Source: Ectocarpus siliculosus
Lineage: Eukaryota; Sar; Phaeophyceae; Ectocarpales; Ectocarpaceae
DNA length: 28,350 bases
NCBI GenBank assembly: GCA_000310025.1
Contig: FN648379.1
Span: 4,863-33,212, forward strand
Reading direction: 5' to 3'
Positions 9,251-18,800 of this stretch are shown here, in pieces. The position numbers and the translations under genes were made by a program. The notes beneath the pieces are model-generated. The model was not told the origin of the DNA, made no database searches, and saw only the letters and a program-made list of their open reading frames with translations. Position 1 is the stretch's first letter, and each line of letters opens with the position of its first letter.

Positions 9251-11401
9251 AAAGTCACAGCACGGGTCCGCAATTAAGAAACATCCCGCAAAGAAAAAAA
9301 GGCTCAACTTTTTAGTAAAAATAAGCAAAAAGGACTAAGAAACACAGCTCAATCTCGGCCACAACATAAGAAACGTCCTAACAAGAAACAAACAAACATG
9401 ATCGTGCGATACCCCCAATACATGAGAAACAAGGGTTGCTGGGGGACGAGCGTATTATTATCCAGTATGAAACGTTCCACTGCTGCTGCTGCTCCTTCCG
9501 TGTGCTCCCACTCCCCCCGTACCTAGCTAGCTGGACAACGTTTTTTTTTCGCAGGGGGAGAGATAGTTTTTTTGTTTCAGTGAAAGAAAGAAGAAGAAAA
9601 GACGTAAGAGGATAAGGAAAGGAGCACGATGACGCATCATGCATGCATGCTTCTCTCGACTTGAACCTGCGTCTGTCTGTCTGTCTGTCCATCGTTCTTT
9701 TCAGCTATATTGTTATATGTATGTATGGCGGCTGCACGCAGAATCTATCTACACAAAATACTATAATGGGCCGTGACTATCGGATGGTTACGGCGCTAGG
9801 GGTCTGGGGGCTATATTCAGGAATCGAAGTATCGAACACTTCCCTGTTTGCCCTCTAGATAGAGAGATAGAGTGATCGAAGAGGCGGCGGATATGCCGCA
9901 TCTACGAAGAAGAGGACAACTTCAACTTGTCCCTTCGCGAGACGTTCTCACGAACGTTGTCAACAACCACCGGTGTTTATTAAACACCCCCAATGTGGAT
10001 GAAAGGTAATAAAGCCCGTTAAAGTGCATATATCACCCGTCAACCCGCTAACAACATGTCTATCACATGCCTCACTATGCATGTCAACATGATGAGCGAA
10101 CGGGTGATTACCGTGTGGGCCGTTGGTGAGTAAATGACGGTCGACTTCGGCACGACGGCCGTCAGCAAGCTGCTACATTGCTGCCAGATACCGTACGTAC
10201 GAGAAGTGGAGACCATAATCATGGGAGGAGAGACACGTGATCCAGGTAAGCGCCCTGCCCCTCCCACCTTGCCCACACTGATCCCAGCCCCGAGGAATAC
10301 GGTCTACGCACGAACTGTACTCAGCTACGAAAGGTGAGAGAAGTCTACTTTCTATGAGCGCTTTCCTTTTTAGCTGTCTTAACAGTATGTAGCGAACAAC
10401 AACCGTCCCACTTGGTATGTATGTGTTGCAAGTGTTACCGTTCGTTTCGTATGCACATACTACATGCACTCCAAACGGGGGACGAAGGGGGCGGTAGCCC
10501 CCCGCGTCCACCGATGATAGTAGTAGCGTCAAATGTTGGCGCGCGACGCAGGGGCCGCCGCTCGGCCTCCCGCTCCGCGATGCCCGCCGAGAGCCCTCTC
10601 TCAGCGAGACGCCGCCGCTCGGGGCTCCGAGCGGCCAGCGACGGGCGAGCTGCACGCGCCGGCGGGACGGCTCAAAACCACGTCGTCGTCGCACCTGCGT
10701 CTCCACCTCGGACCCCTCCCTCCGCTCGGGACTGTAAAGAACAAGCGATCTTACTGGACGGAACTGTCTTCACCACCTCAGGTCTTCTTCCTCCAACGAT
10801 GCTCTTGCTACCAAGGCAGGAATCCTCTTCAACAGCACGGAAGTAGACCAACAACGCTACGAATTGTGAATGCTGTGTGACAAGCCTGATCTTCGTTTTT
10901 CTGTGTCTTTCGGTGTTGCACGTCTCCGGCTTCGCAACACGTATTATGTAGCCAGGTAAACTCCAGGCACGCCGTGTCACTGCCTGACCTTTCTATTTCT
11001 TTCTTGTTTAGTTCTTTGTGCAAATTAAATGCCTCTCGGTATCGTTCGGTTTCCCTCTTAGCTTTGCGTACTACCACCTATCTTCTACACGAACGATTAT
11101 CCGCGACTTAGACATGTAAGTAACCACGTAGTAAATACATCACATTCAGAGTACCTTATGTTGCCACGTACCACAATTAGACAAGCGGCTTAGACATATG
11201 TATGTACGTACGTGTAGATGCCAAGTACATTTAGAGTGTCGGCTACCACTTTCAAGATGAGTGTGTGTGTAAGTGCTGGCTACATTTTGAGTGTACGCTA
11301 ACGATTGGTTCCCAAGGGACCCGTTTGCCGTTCCCGATTGCGTCTGAACAACTCTGTCGCTCTACATTGTAAGTTGTACATTTTCAACTTTGCATGAATA
11401 C
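9251..11401. other. Intergenic, no supported gene
   Basis: Contains (GCT)n at about 9480-9493, (GTCT)n at 9671-9690, a small palindrome GGTGTTT-ATT-AAACACC at about 9972-9988, and a GC-rich block at about 10535-10740. Open frames through the GC-rich block (10412-10880 plus, 10173-10706 minus) are biased toward Ala, Arg, Ser and Pro in every frame, which is a composition effect. No domain recognised. Confidence 0.4.
10481..10509. repeat. GC hairpin repeat, copy 1
   Basis: GACGAAGGGGGCGGTAGCCC followed by CCCGCGTCC can fold into a stem of G-run/C-run with a GGTA-type loop. A near-identical hairpin is at 12032-12061. Both copies lie 75-80 bp downstream of CGTCCCACTTGGTATGT (10404 and 11963), so they belong to a short dispersed repeat. 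Confidence 0.7.
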
Positions 11402-11870
11402 ATAGCGCCGAAGAAAGTTCCGGCCTAGATTACGCCTTAGTCTGGAGTATCACATTAGACTTCATAGAGTATCACATTCATTCGAGTTGGGACTGTGTCG
11501 TTTCCTTCTTACCGTGTAAGAGCCGTCTTCTGAGCTCTACTTCACGGTAATGGTTTGAACACCGAACGCCGAGTAATGCTTCCGGCGTACATTGCAAGTG
11601 CGAAAATCTCGCATATATATCGAGATTGTAAGACCGTAGTCTAGAATAATATCACATTTTAGACTACATACACAGTAGTAGAGTTGCGACTGTGTCGTTT
11701 CCTTTGCAACATATAAGAGCCACCTTCTAAGCTCTACTTTACGGCAAAATGGTTTCACACGGTACGCCGCGTAATGCTTCCGGTGTACATCGCAAGTCCG
11801 AAAATCTCGCATATCGAGATTGTATGTACTTCACGTTGCGCCGAAGAATAGTTCCGGTCAAATCTTCAGT
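11402..11870. repeat. Two-unit tandem repeat, period about 197 bp
   Basis: Units starting GAGTTGGGACTGTGTCG (11484) and GAGTTGCGACTGTGTCG (11681) share GTAATGCTTCCGG, the GAAAATCTCGCATAT block, and the ATCGAGATTGTA block. Upstream TAGTCT-ATATCACATTAGACT segments are also repeated (about 11437 and 11638). A GCGCCGAAGAA-AGTTCCGG motif flanks the pair on both sides (11405 and 11838). The minus-strand frame 11537-11812 reads the unit twice and shows no known domain. Confidence 0.75.
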
Positions 11871-12452
11871 TTGTGGTGTTTTTTCTTTCGTGTTCCACGA
11901 GCTGCCTTCGCAGCTAGCTTCTTCGGGAAAATAATTAAATCATATTCTGACCACATCAAGCACGTCCCACTTGGTATGTGTTTCAACGCCCCGACGTTTC
12001 CCTCTCCGCATAGAGCACCAGCCAAAACGAAGGACGGGGGGGGCGGTAGCCCCCCGCGTCCGGAGCCCTTGTATATATATACGTTTTCTCTGCCCCTTCC
12101 TCTGGTACATGTATGTGCCCTACACAGCAGTTTGTAGTATACAGTAGTAGATGTTTAGAAACAATACTCAACAGCTACATGTAATGCATAGAGCAAGTTA
12201 TTGCGGTGTAGTCTATGTATGCGCTGCCAGTTAGCGCGTTGTTTTGTCTTAGTATCAATGGTATCTGTTCAAAGAGGCGCTGCCAGTGAGCACCTTTTGG
12301 GATCTTAGTGCGCAGGCTGAAAAGGTCAAGATGGGCAGACCTGAACAGAGTTATGAACAACAGTGGATTGTTCACGTACGTCAAGAAATAATCCCTCTTT
12401 ATCATTACAAAGCGGTTGAAGAGTTCCTCCGTTAGCATGACTCCGCTCGAGT
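11871..12452. other. Intergenic, contains second GC hairpin, no supported gene
   Basis: No coding region recognised. The minus-strand frame 12175-12648 is translated partly from the dispersed telomere-containing repeat and has no known domain. The GC hairpin at 12032-12061 lies here. Confidence 0.4.
12032..12061. repeat. GC hairpin repeat, copy 2
   Basis: GGACGGGGGGGGCGGTAGCC followed by CCCCGCGTCC is almost a perfect inverted repeat (GGACG...CGTCC arms, GGTA loop). It is a second copy of the hairpin at 10481-10509. Confidence 0.72.
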
Positions 12453-12664
12453 CCGTTCCGCATTCCGAGCGCGCGGCGCAGCCGCGTGCCGCCCAGTTCG
12501 CGGCCGCTAGGCCGTGCTTTGGCCGTGGGTTAGGGTTAGGGTTAGGGTTAGGGTAGATGTGGGGTGAGCACCCTAGCCTTGCTCGCGTGAAGAACCTAGC
12601 CTTGCTACGTTCAACATCGGTTAGTCCTAAAGAGTTACTATCAATCAATGTGTAACCAAGGCTC
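12453..12664 (-). repeat. Dispersed repeat, copy B, with (TTAGGG)n tract
   Basis: Reverse complement of the block at 6716-6911. Copy B differs by a 4-bp duplication (ATTGATTG), a few substitutions and extra telomere-type units. The outer ends are the same (CCGTTCCGCATTCCGAGC to CCAAGGCTC), so both are copies of one mobile or duplicated unit. Confidence 0.88.
12527..12554 (+). repeat. Interstitial telomere-type repeat (GGGTTA)4
   Basis: Four perfect GGGTTA units followed by GGGT inside the dispersed repeat. TTAGGG is the telomere repeat of many eukaryotes. Copy A of the repeat keeps a shorter, mutated version, so the telomere-like tract belongs to the repeat and expands or contracts within it. 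Confidence 0.9.
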
Positions 12665-12745
12665 CAGCGAAAGGCCCAAAAAAGTCCCGCCGGTCCATGA
12701 ATCGAGTTTTAAATAACTCTATATGTACTCCCCAAACCCTATGTA

Positions 12746-12818
12746 CTCCCCAAAGCCAAAAACATTTAATTAAATCAAACACCCCATATATATATACTTG
12801 ACACCCTCTTATTTATTG
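12746..12818. repeat. AT-rich flanking repeat, left of the gypsy element
   Basis: CTCCCCAAAGCCAAAAACAT, then an AATTAAATCAAACACCCC stretch and ATACTTGACACCCTCTTATT, recur on the right of the element (24468-24502 and 24543-24606) in altered order. The target region was therefore already a short tandem array before the gypsy element inserted. Confidence 0.75.
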
Positions 12819-12822
12819 CGTG
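12819..12822. repeat. Target-site duplication CGTG, left
   Basis: CGTG immediately precedes the 5' LTR (TGTTGTAGG) and also immediately follows the 3' LTR at 24440-24443. A 4-bp duplication is in the usual Ty3/gypsy range. Confidence 0.8.
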
Positions 12823-13088
12823 TGTTGTAGGATTCAGATATGTAGACGGAACATAGAAGAGAATGGTTCCTTCTAGAAGGCGCGGAGAGATGTAACTCCC
12901 CGCGGAAGGATAAAACAGGGGACAGGATCTAGTAGCCCCTGCTTGTATTGAGGATCCTGCGCCCCTTGGTGTCATTCCTACCGATACCCAAGGCAACAGC
13001 TACTGCTGCTGCTGTTCTGCAAGAGTAATAACAAGTGAGTTCTTCTTCACGGGTCAACCAGACTTCATCACGCGTGCATACCACCACA
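12823..13088 (+). repeat. 5' LTR (266 bp)
   Basis: Begins TGTTGTAGGATTCAG and ends CATACCACCACA. It is the same length as the 3' LTR and differs at about four positions (positions 5, 17, 63 and 81 of the LTR, approximately). It holds GGATAAAAC as the only TATA-like motif, and AACAAGTGAGT near its end, which resembles a splice donor. A frame continuous with gag is open from 12914. Confidence 0.95.
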
Positions 13089-13089
13089 C

Positions 13090-13108
13090 TTGGCGTCGTC
13101 GGCAGGAC
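13090..13108 (+). other. Candidate primer-binding site
   Basis: TTGGCGTCGTCGGCAGGAC starts one base after the 5' LTR, where minus-strand priming occurs in LTR elements. TGG at its beginning would pair with the CCA end of a tRNA. It resembles the tRNA-Asp-type sites of plant Tat/Athila elements (TGGCGCCGTT-CCGGGG), but several positions differ. The identity of the tRNA cannot be decided without the host tRNA set. Confidence 0.5.
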
Positions 13109-13312
13109 CTCCGCGAACGTGAGGAGCGGTCGTCCCGCGTCTCGGGAGCCGGCGGGCGAGCTGCTTCTGCACCGACCACCTCTGCCGCTTCGTCTCGAAC
13201 GTATGCGGCTGCAGCTTCGACAAGCCCGGTCACCCGCTCCTCGTCGTCGCGACGTGGCCCTATCACTTTCGAGTCTGGTGATTTCAGGTTCACCCCGGCC
13301 AAACTAGCTGAT

Positions 13313-14830
13313 GTGGCCCAATATCAGCAATTTAACTTCCTTCCTGGGGATAGCCAATCGGTCAGGGACTTGGCCACGGAACTGGCCGTCGCGTTGCCGG
13401 TGGTCGCCACCATCCAGGAGGCGGTGGATGTGGCCACCACCTCCCGTCCGGATCTTCGGGATCTGGCCGGCCGTTTCCTCGCTGGGATGCGCACGGCCAA
13501 CGCCCACGCCACTGCTCCCGTGGTGTACCCTGGCTGCAGCGGCTCGTCTTCGGAGGCCTCCTATGGGTTCCAGCAGCCGGCGCCGGGTCGTGTCAAGCAG
13601 GCGCAACCGTCGCGTTCGAGTCGGGAGAGTGGTCCTGGTAGCTCGGGCGAGGAGTCTGGCTGGAGCTCGGCCGGAGCATCGCGTCGACCCCCGAAGCCCT
13701 CGTCCTCTTCGGTGGGTGGGAGCCGGGAGAGAACGGCGGCCAAGCGTGGCGGGGACGGCGCTCGTGGCTCCAAGAGCAAGAGCGGGACCGGGTCGGGCTC
13801 GGACACGAGCTTGTCCCGCAAGTTGGGCCGCCAAAGGCAAGTAGTTCCGTCTCTTATGGACGCGACTTCGGGTGCCCGTTTCTTTTTGCGTGATGATTTT
13901 GTTCCTCCGGCTTCGGCCCCCCCCGTTTCTTCGGAAACTCGTGTTGCGTTTTCGAACCTTCCGGCTTCGCCCCTCCCCGTTTCTTCGGAAACTCGTGTTG
14001 CGTTTTCGAACCTTCCGGCTTCGGCCCCACCCGTTTCTTCGGAAACTGCTGCACCCCCTGTTTTTTCTACCGCTCACCATGCTGTAGATTCAGGAATTGT
14101 GCAGAACTCTGGGTTTTCGAACCCAACCCCCCCCTCGGCGTTTGTACCACTTGTGCCGGGTGTTCCGCATGTTGTGTTGTCTTCGGACTATGCTCCCCCT
14201 GCTGGTTCGGTAGCTGCTGTCACACCCCCCGTTGTTATTGATGATCGTGTTTTGCCACTTTCTTCGAACATCGCACATGCTCGTCAAGCCACGATTGATG
14301 AGACCGATGCTCATGCACGTGCGGTTCATGTCACCACAGTGAAACGCGCGTACATCACCCTCAACTTGAAAAAAATCGAGAGTGTCGCTACCATGCCCTT
14401 TCCTGCAACTCTGTTGCCGGGAGATGGCTATCAACAGCTTCTTCGCACAACACGTACGGCCTTATCCGATATTTTGTTGTTGTGTGATGAGCAGAGTGAT
14501 GGGTTGCACGGTACCGATTTCGTGCGTGGGTGGGAACGACCCCTCGAAAAGAAACTTTTGAGTGCGATCACCCCTGACAAGCCCTCCACTGCCGATCTCG
14601 TCCTCTCCATCACTGATTACTTTCAGCAGGTGAAGAGAAGCTTGGACGGCGGTGCCACTGGACCAGAAGCTTTTCAGTTGCTGTTGCGTCATCTTGCAGA
14701 GCAATTTGATGTCAGCGACCGTCGAAGAGTCGTTTTTGCGGCTACAACAATTTGGCGTAGCAGATGGTACTTCTTTCGCGGATTACCTTCGTGCTTTCCG
14801 TTTGTTGGTTTCGTCTGTGACTGGCTCTGA
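13313..14830 (+). pseudogene. gag: Gag polyprotein, N-terminal and central part (frameshifted)
   Basis: Codes for the structural (capsid) precursor. The first in-frame ATG is only at about 13487; the listed start is a GTG, and the same frame is open upstream into the LTR (to 12914), so the true start is unknown. The first 60 residues look structured (NFLPGDSQSVRDLA). Then comes a Ser/Pro/Gly-rich disordered region with three 18-residue repeats containing PVSSETRVAFSNLPAS (13911-14045). The capsid-like part around 14330-14720 contains FVRGWERPLEKKLLSAI and ITDYFQQVKRSLDGG. Around 14710-14730 the natural sequence moves to another frame (+1), and from there this frame is nonsense until the stop at 14830. 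No cleavage sites can be assigned. Confidence 0.8.
13911..14045 (+). repeat. gag: Three tandem 54-bp repeats inside gag
   Basis: GTTTCTTCGGAAACTCGTG recurs at 13925, 13979 and 14033 (the third diverges after AAACT). The period of 54 bp keeps the frame and encodes an 18-residue repeat. It lies in the disordered region of gag. Confidence 0.85.
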
Positions 14831-15833
14831 GCGTACTCTGGCTCCTAGTGTATCCATGGTTCTAGAAATAGTGCGGCATTCGGTCTGCAAGCAGTTTCCG
14901 AGTTTGTCTCCGATTTTGTACCCGGGTGCTCTGGCCACGGCCGTCACTCCCTTTGCGTCGATTGCGGATATGTGGGAGGCGTTCGCGCCTCTAGCGACAA
15001 ATAAAACCCCGGCTATCGGCGGTTCATCTTATTTTTCGTTGCCTTCGACGCGTGGCTCCTCGCAGCCTCGACGGTCCCAACACCGCGCCCCCGCGCCTTC
15101 GGGCCAGTGGGCACCAGGTTCTGCTCAGAACCCTGTAGTTTTGCCGGTACAATCGCACGATGCCGACCCTTTCACACGCAACTATAATTCTTGGCCTGCC
15201 TCGCAAGCCGATTGGTCTGATGTATACGCTCTCACTTCTAGTTTTCGTAACACGGATGGTCCTTTTTTGTGGACTCCTTTGTTGACACAAGAGGCTCGCT
15301 CGCAAGCCTTCCGCGAAAACAAGAATCGCTGTCTGAACTGCTCGGGTGAAGACCATTCCATGAAGCAATGCGTTGCACCGTTCACGAATTCTAGTGGGTT
15401 GTTGAACCCCGAGTTGGGCCTCCTCAATGACGATTCTGCTGCTTTTAGACGTTGGCAAGGCCGTATGCGGTCTTTTCGCCGAAAAAGTGCGGACAACCGC
15501 CAAAACAATCAGGATAGACGCCACCAGCGCTCTTCCTCTTCGTCCTCTCAGCGTCGAAACCACGCTGGGAATCGCCGTTCCGACGGTGGTAGTTCCCCTC
15601 ACACTCATCAGACACAATCGCACAACAGTGGGCATGCCCCGGGAAATTCTGCGGGTAACTCTCACCCTCAGCAACACCCTTCGATCAACACCCACCACAC
15701 TGGTGCTCTGTCCCTCTATCAACCACAAACACATGCACACACCGGTCCTTTGTCTGGCATCATGGTTACGACCAATCACAATGCCCGTCAACCTGGCAAC
15801 TTCCAAAATGGTGGTCGTTCTCGCAGCGGATGA
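14652..15833 (+). pseudogene. gag: Gag polyprotein, C-terminal part with zinc knuckle (nucleocapsid)
   Basis: Continuation of gag in the next frame. Meaningful sequence begins near 14715 (VEESFLRLQQFGVADGTSFA), completing the capsid-like domain. A retroviral-type zinc knuckle CLNCSGEDHSMKQC (C-x2-C-x4-H-x4-C) is at about 15330-15371 and would bind RNA. A basic stretch (RRWQGRMRSFRRK) and a His/Asn/Gln/Ser-rich tail follow, ending at TGA 15831-15833. The first codons of the listed span overlap the upstream gag frame and are shadow. The tail overlaps the start of the pol frame by about 400 nt, and moving from gag to pol requires a +1 shift, as in Ty3. Confidence 0.85.
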
Positions 15834-18800
15834 CTCATCGGCGGTGGTTCGCCTACTTCCCCCGGACCGCCTTCAGCATCTTCGGGGACTTCGTCTTTCG
15901 GGGACTTCGTCTCGTTCATCACAAGACGCTCGTGTGTCACGCTCTGTTGTCCCTAATACTTCGGTTTTATGCAACAGCGACAATACTTCGGTATCTGTCG
16001 CGCCGTCACACACTGTTGCCTCTAGCACTTCGGTCCTACGCAACGATAACCTCACTTCGGTGAATGTTATCCCTTCTGGTACTTCGGTGCCGCACAATAT
16101 CAACCATACTTCGGTATCCGCTGTTTCCCCCAGTGTTGATCAGGTCGGTATCCAGACATATGCTCTCGTCCCACCTTCTTCATCGCACTCATCGTCTGCC
16201 ACCTCTGCGTCTCTGCCTCTTCGGGCTGGCGCTCCGTCAGAAACTAACCAGTCTGGCGCGAGTGCTGTCTTGAGGTGCGGGAACAGAACCGTAGGACCTT
16301 CGGGGCCATCGAGTACCGCTCGTTTGTCGGGCACTGCTCGTTCGCTCCCCCCGTCGTCTGCAGATCAGACCGGCCGTAGCCATGCGCTTTGGACGATTGA
16401 AAAGGAATCGCCTGAATTGGTTACCTCGGGTGAATCTTCGGATACGCTCAACTCGTCTGTGCTCGCTTCCGTTGAGGGTTCGCCCTCGATTGTTGCACCG
16501 GTAGCTAACTTAACTGGTTCCAACCGGCAAGTTGCAGGTTCAAATTCGCCTGGCTTCGAATCACATTGTTCTCTTGGTCCTGACCGCCGAACACCATCAG
16601 ATTCCGCCACGAGATATTTCGACCATGGATCGTTTTCGAGCGCTCCATCTCTTCCGACGCACGCTCGCCCCACGGCGCACCATACCAGGCCGCCGCGACC
16701 GACGTCGACAGTGTTGACACCACCGCTTCGGGAGGACCCTCCCGGAGTGACCTCCGAACAGCCGGCGGTCTCGCGTACCTTGTCACGGAGGAATGGCCAG
16801 GAGCACGCCCGGTTTGGTTCTTTAACCGACCCGGCCTTGGCGGCCGTTCCTAGCGAAAGCGGCCTGTTCAATGACACCTTACGAGGCGTTTTTTCAGGTT
16901 TAGAATTGGGGCGCACCCAGCGTATTGTCGCTGGCCCAATTATTGCGAACAATTCGGCTCCCGTCGATTCTTCGCCGGTCTCTGACATACCCGAGACTGT
17001 CCCCATGGAAGTCCATGCCGTAAATTACGATGCGGGCGTTTCGACTGCCTCCGCTTCGGCTACACCAGCTTCGGCTGCCACCTCAGCTTCGGCTGACCGC
17101 ACTCCAGGCGTTTCGACTCCTGCAGTTCCCGCTGTCTTTGACCCGTCTAACGAGTATTGTACTCCTGACATGGTCTTCTTTTGGCAGCCCCCCTCTCCCT
17201 TTTCCCAGTGGACACCGTCGACTTTTGTGGTCGATGGAGTGGTGTACTCGTGTGCTGAGCAGTTTTTCGCTGCGGAAAAAACTCGTCTTTTCGACGACCA
17301 TAGCGCATTACAGCACGTCATGCGCGTATCCGATCCTGCCTTGCACAAGAAGTTTGGCCGCGGCGCCCGTGGTTTCGACCCACTTCTTTGGAAACGCGAG
17401 CGCGAAAATATTGTGCTCACTTGCTCTTACGCAAAATTTAGTCAAAACTCCGAGTTGCACGATCACCTTCTCGGATCTGGTGACAAAATCCTTGCCGAAG
17501 CCAGCCCCCACGACCGTATTTGGGGTATTGGCCTTCAAGCCGATGATCCTGACGCTCAATACACCTCCCGATGGCGTGGTCTCAATTTGTTGGGCAACGC
17601 CCTTCAACGAGTACGCAGTCTTTTGCGATGCAACGCCCCGCCACCCGAGCGCAGCTCTCGTTTGCTACCCCCCAACGACCACGTTTCGACGTCGTCTCAA
17701 CATAACGCGGTCTATGAAGTTAGCCCTTCCACACACCAGCGTCTTCGGACGGCCTCAAGCCCTCCGTCGACTGAACGATTCACGTCGTTTTCACAATACG
17801 CTGCGAATGTTCCATCGGATCATGACACCGCTGTTTGGGCCGTGTCTTCCGGGTACACCCCGCCATCCTCTTCCTCTTCTTTGCTTCCTGAGCAAGATCC
17901 GGATTTGATTGATGGTGTTGTTACCATCGATGATGACTCTTTCACCACCCAAATCCTCACTCACAGCGGTTCAGCTTCTGTTCAGTTTGGATGTGTTGCT
18001 CTTTTGGACACGGGTTCCCCGCGGTCTTTTATTAGTGCATCTGCGTGGGAATCCATGAAAGCCGCTTCGGCCGGTTCGTCGTTGTCTGAGAAACAAACCC
18101 AACCTCGCTGTTGGGGAGGTTTCGGCGAATCTGCTCCGCTTCAAACTTCGACTATTGTCCGTTTGAGCGTGCAGTTTCTTCGCAAGCGCCTTCCTACTTC
18201 CTCTCTCGCTGTTTGGGCATACGTTGTTCCTGATGGTGTTACGCATCATGACGTACTCCTCGGGAGAGACAGTTGGATGCGGTTTAGCGACCGCTCTTAC
18301 CGCACTTTGCGTACGAAACGCCCTGGTGACCGTGTTTTTGGTGAGCTCACTCTGGCTCAGCATGGCAGTTGCGGTGCCACCGCATTTGCTCACGATTTGT
18401 CTTCCACAGATGGTAACTGCCAACTTCGCTATGCTGGGAAACATTCCGTCCAACTTCACCCCGATCATAGCCTTGTTCCGGTTAATTTGGTACGCAGCGA
18501 TGGCTCTCCAGCTCTCGTAGGTAACTATCTCGTGGATATGCTTCCACAATGTGCTATGTTTTCTTCCGAGGAACATTTTGTGCAAAATGGTTGCCAAAGA
18601 CTCCCGCTCGCGGGTATCTCTTCTCTCGAACCAGGCGACATTCTGGGTACAGCTTCGGCTCCCCTTCTTCGCGTGCCTCTCAGTGCTGTGTCTCGCCACA
18701 GTTTGAGCGATGGTCTTCAATCTGCGGCTCAAGATCCCACCATTGCTTCGGGCAACTTGGTTCCGGGTCCTGTTTCGACAGGTGGCATTGATTCGCCTGC

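Noticed and set aside
10412-10880. Alanine/arginine-rich frames through the GC-rich block
   Set aside because: Open in several frames because of composition; no domain.
12175-12648. 157-codon minus-strand frame conserved with 6620-6991
   Set aside because: Conservation is at DNA level and includes a 4-bp indel and telomere-unit changes, so it reflects a non-coding repeat.
13304-14080. 258-codon minus-strand frame with repeated RRNGWGRS-like units
   Set aside because: Antisense of the gag Ser-rich region and its 54-bp repeats.
15427-15830. Pol starting at 15427
   Set aside because: This portion overlaps the gag zinc-knuckle tail and has no pol-like content; pol sequence becomes meaningful only after about 15830.
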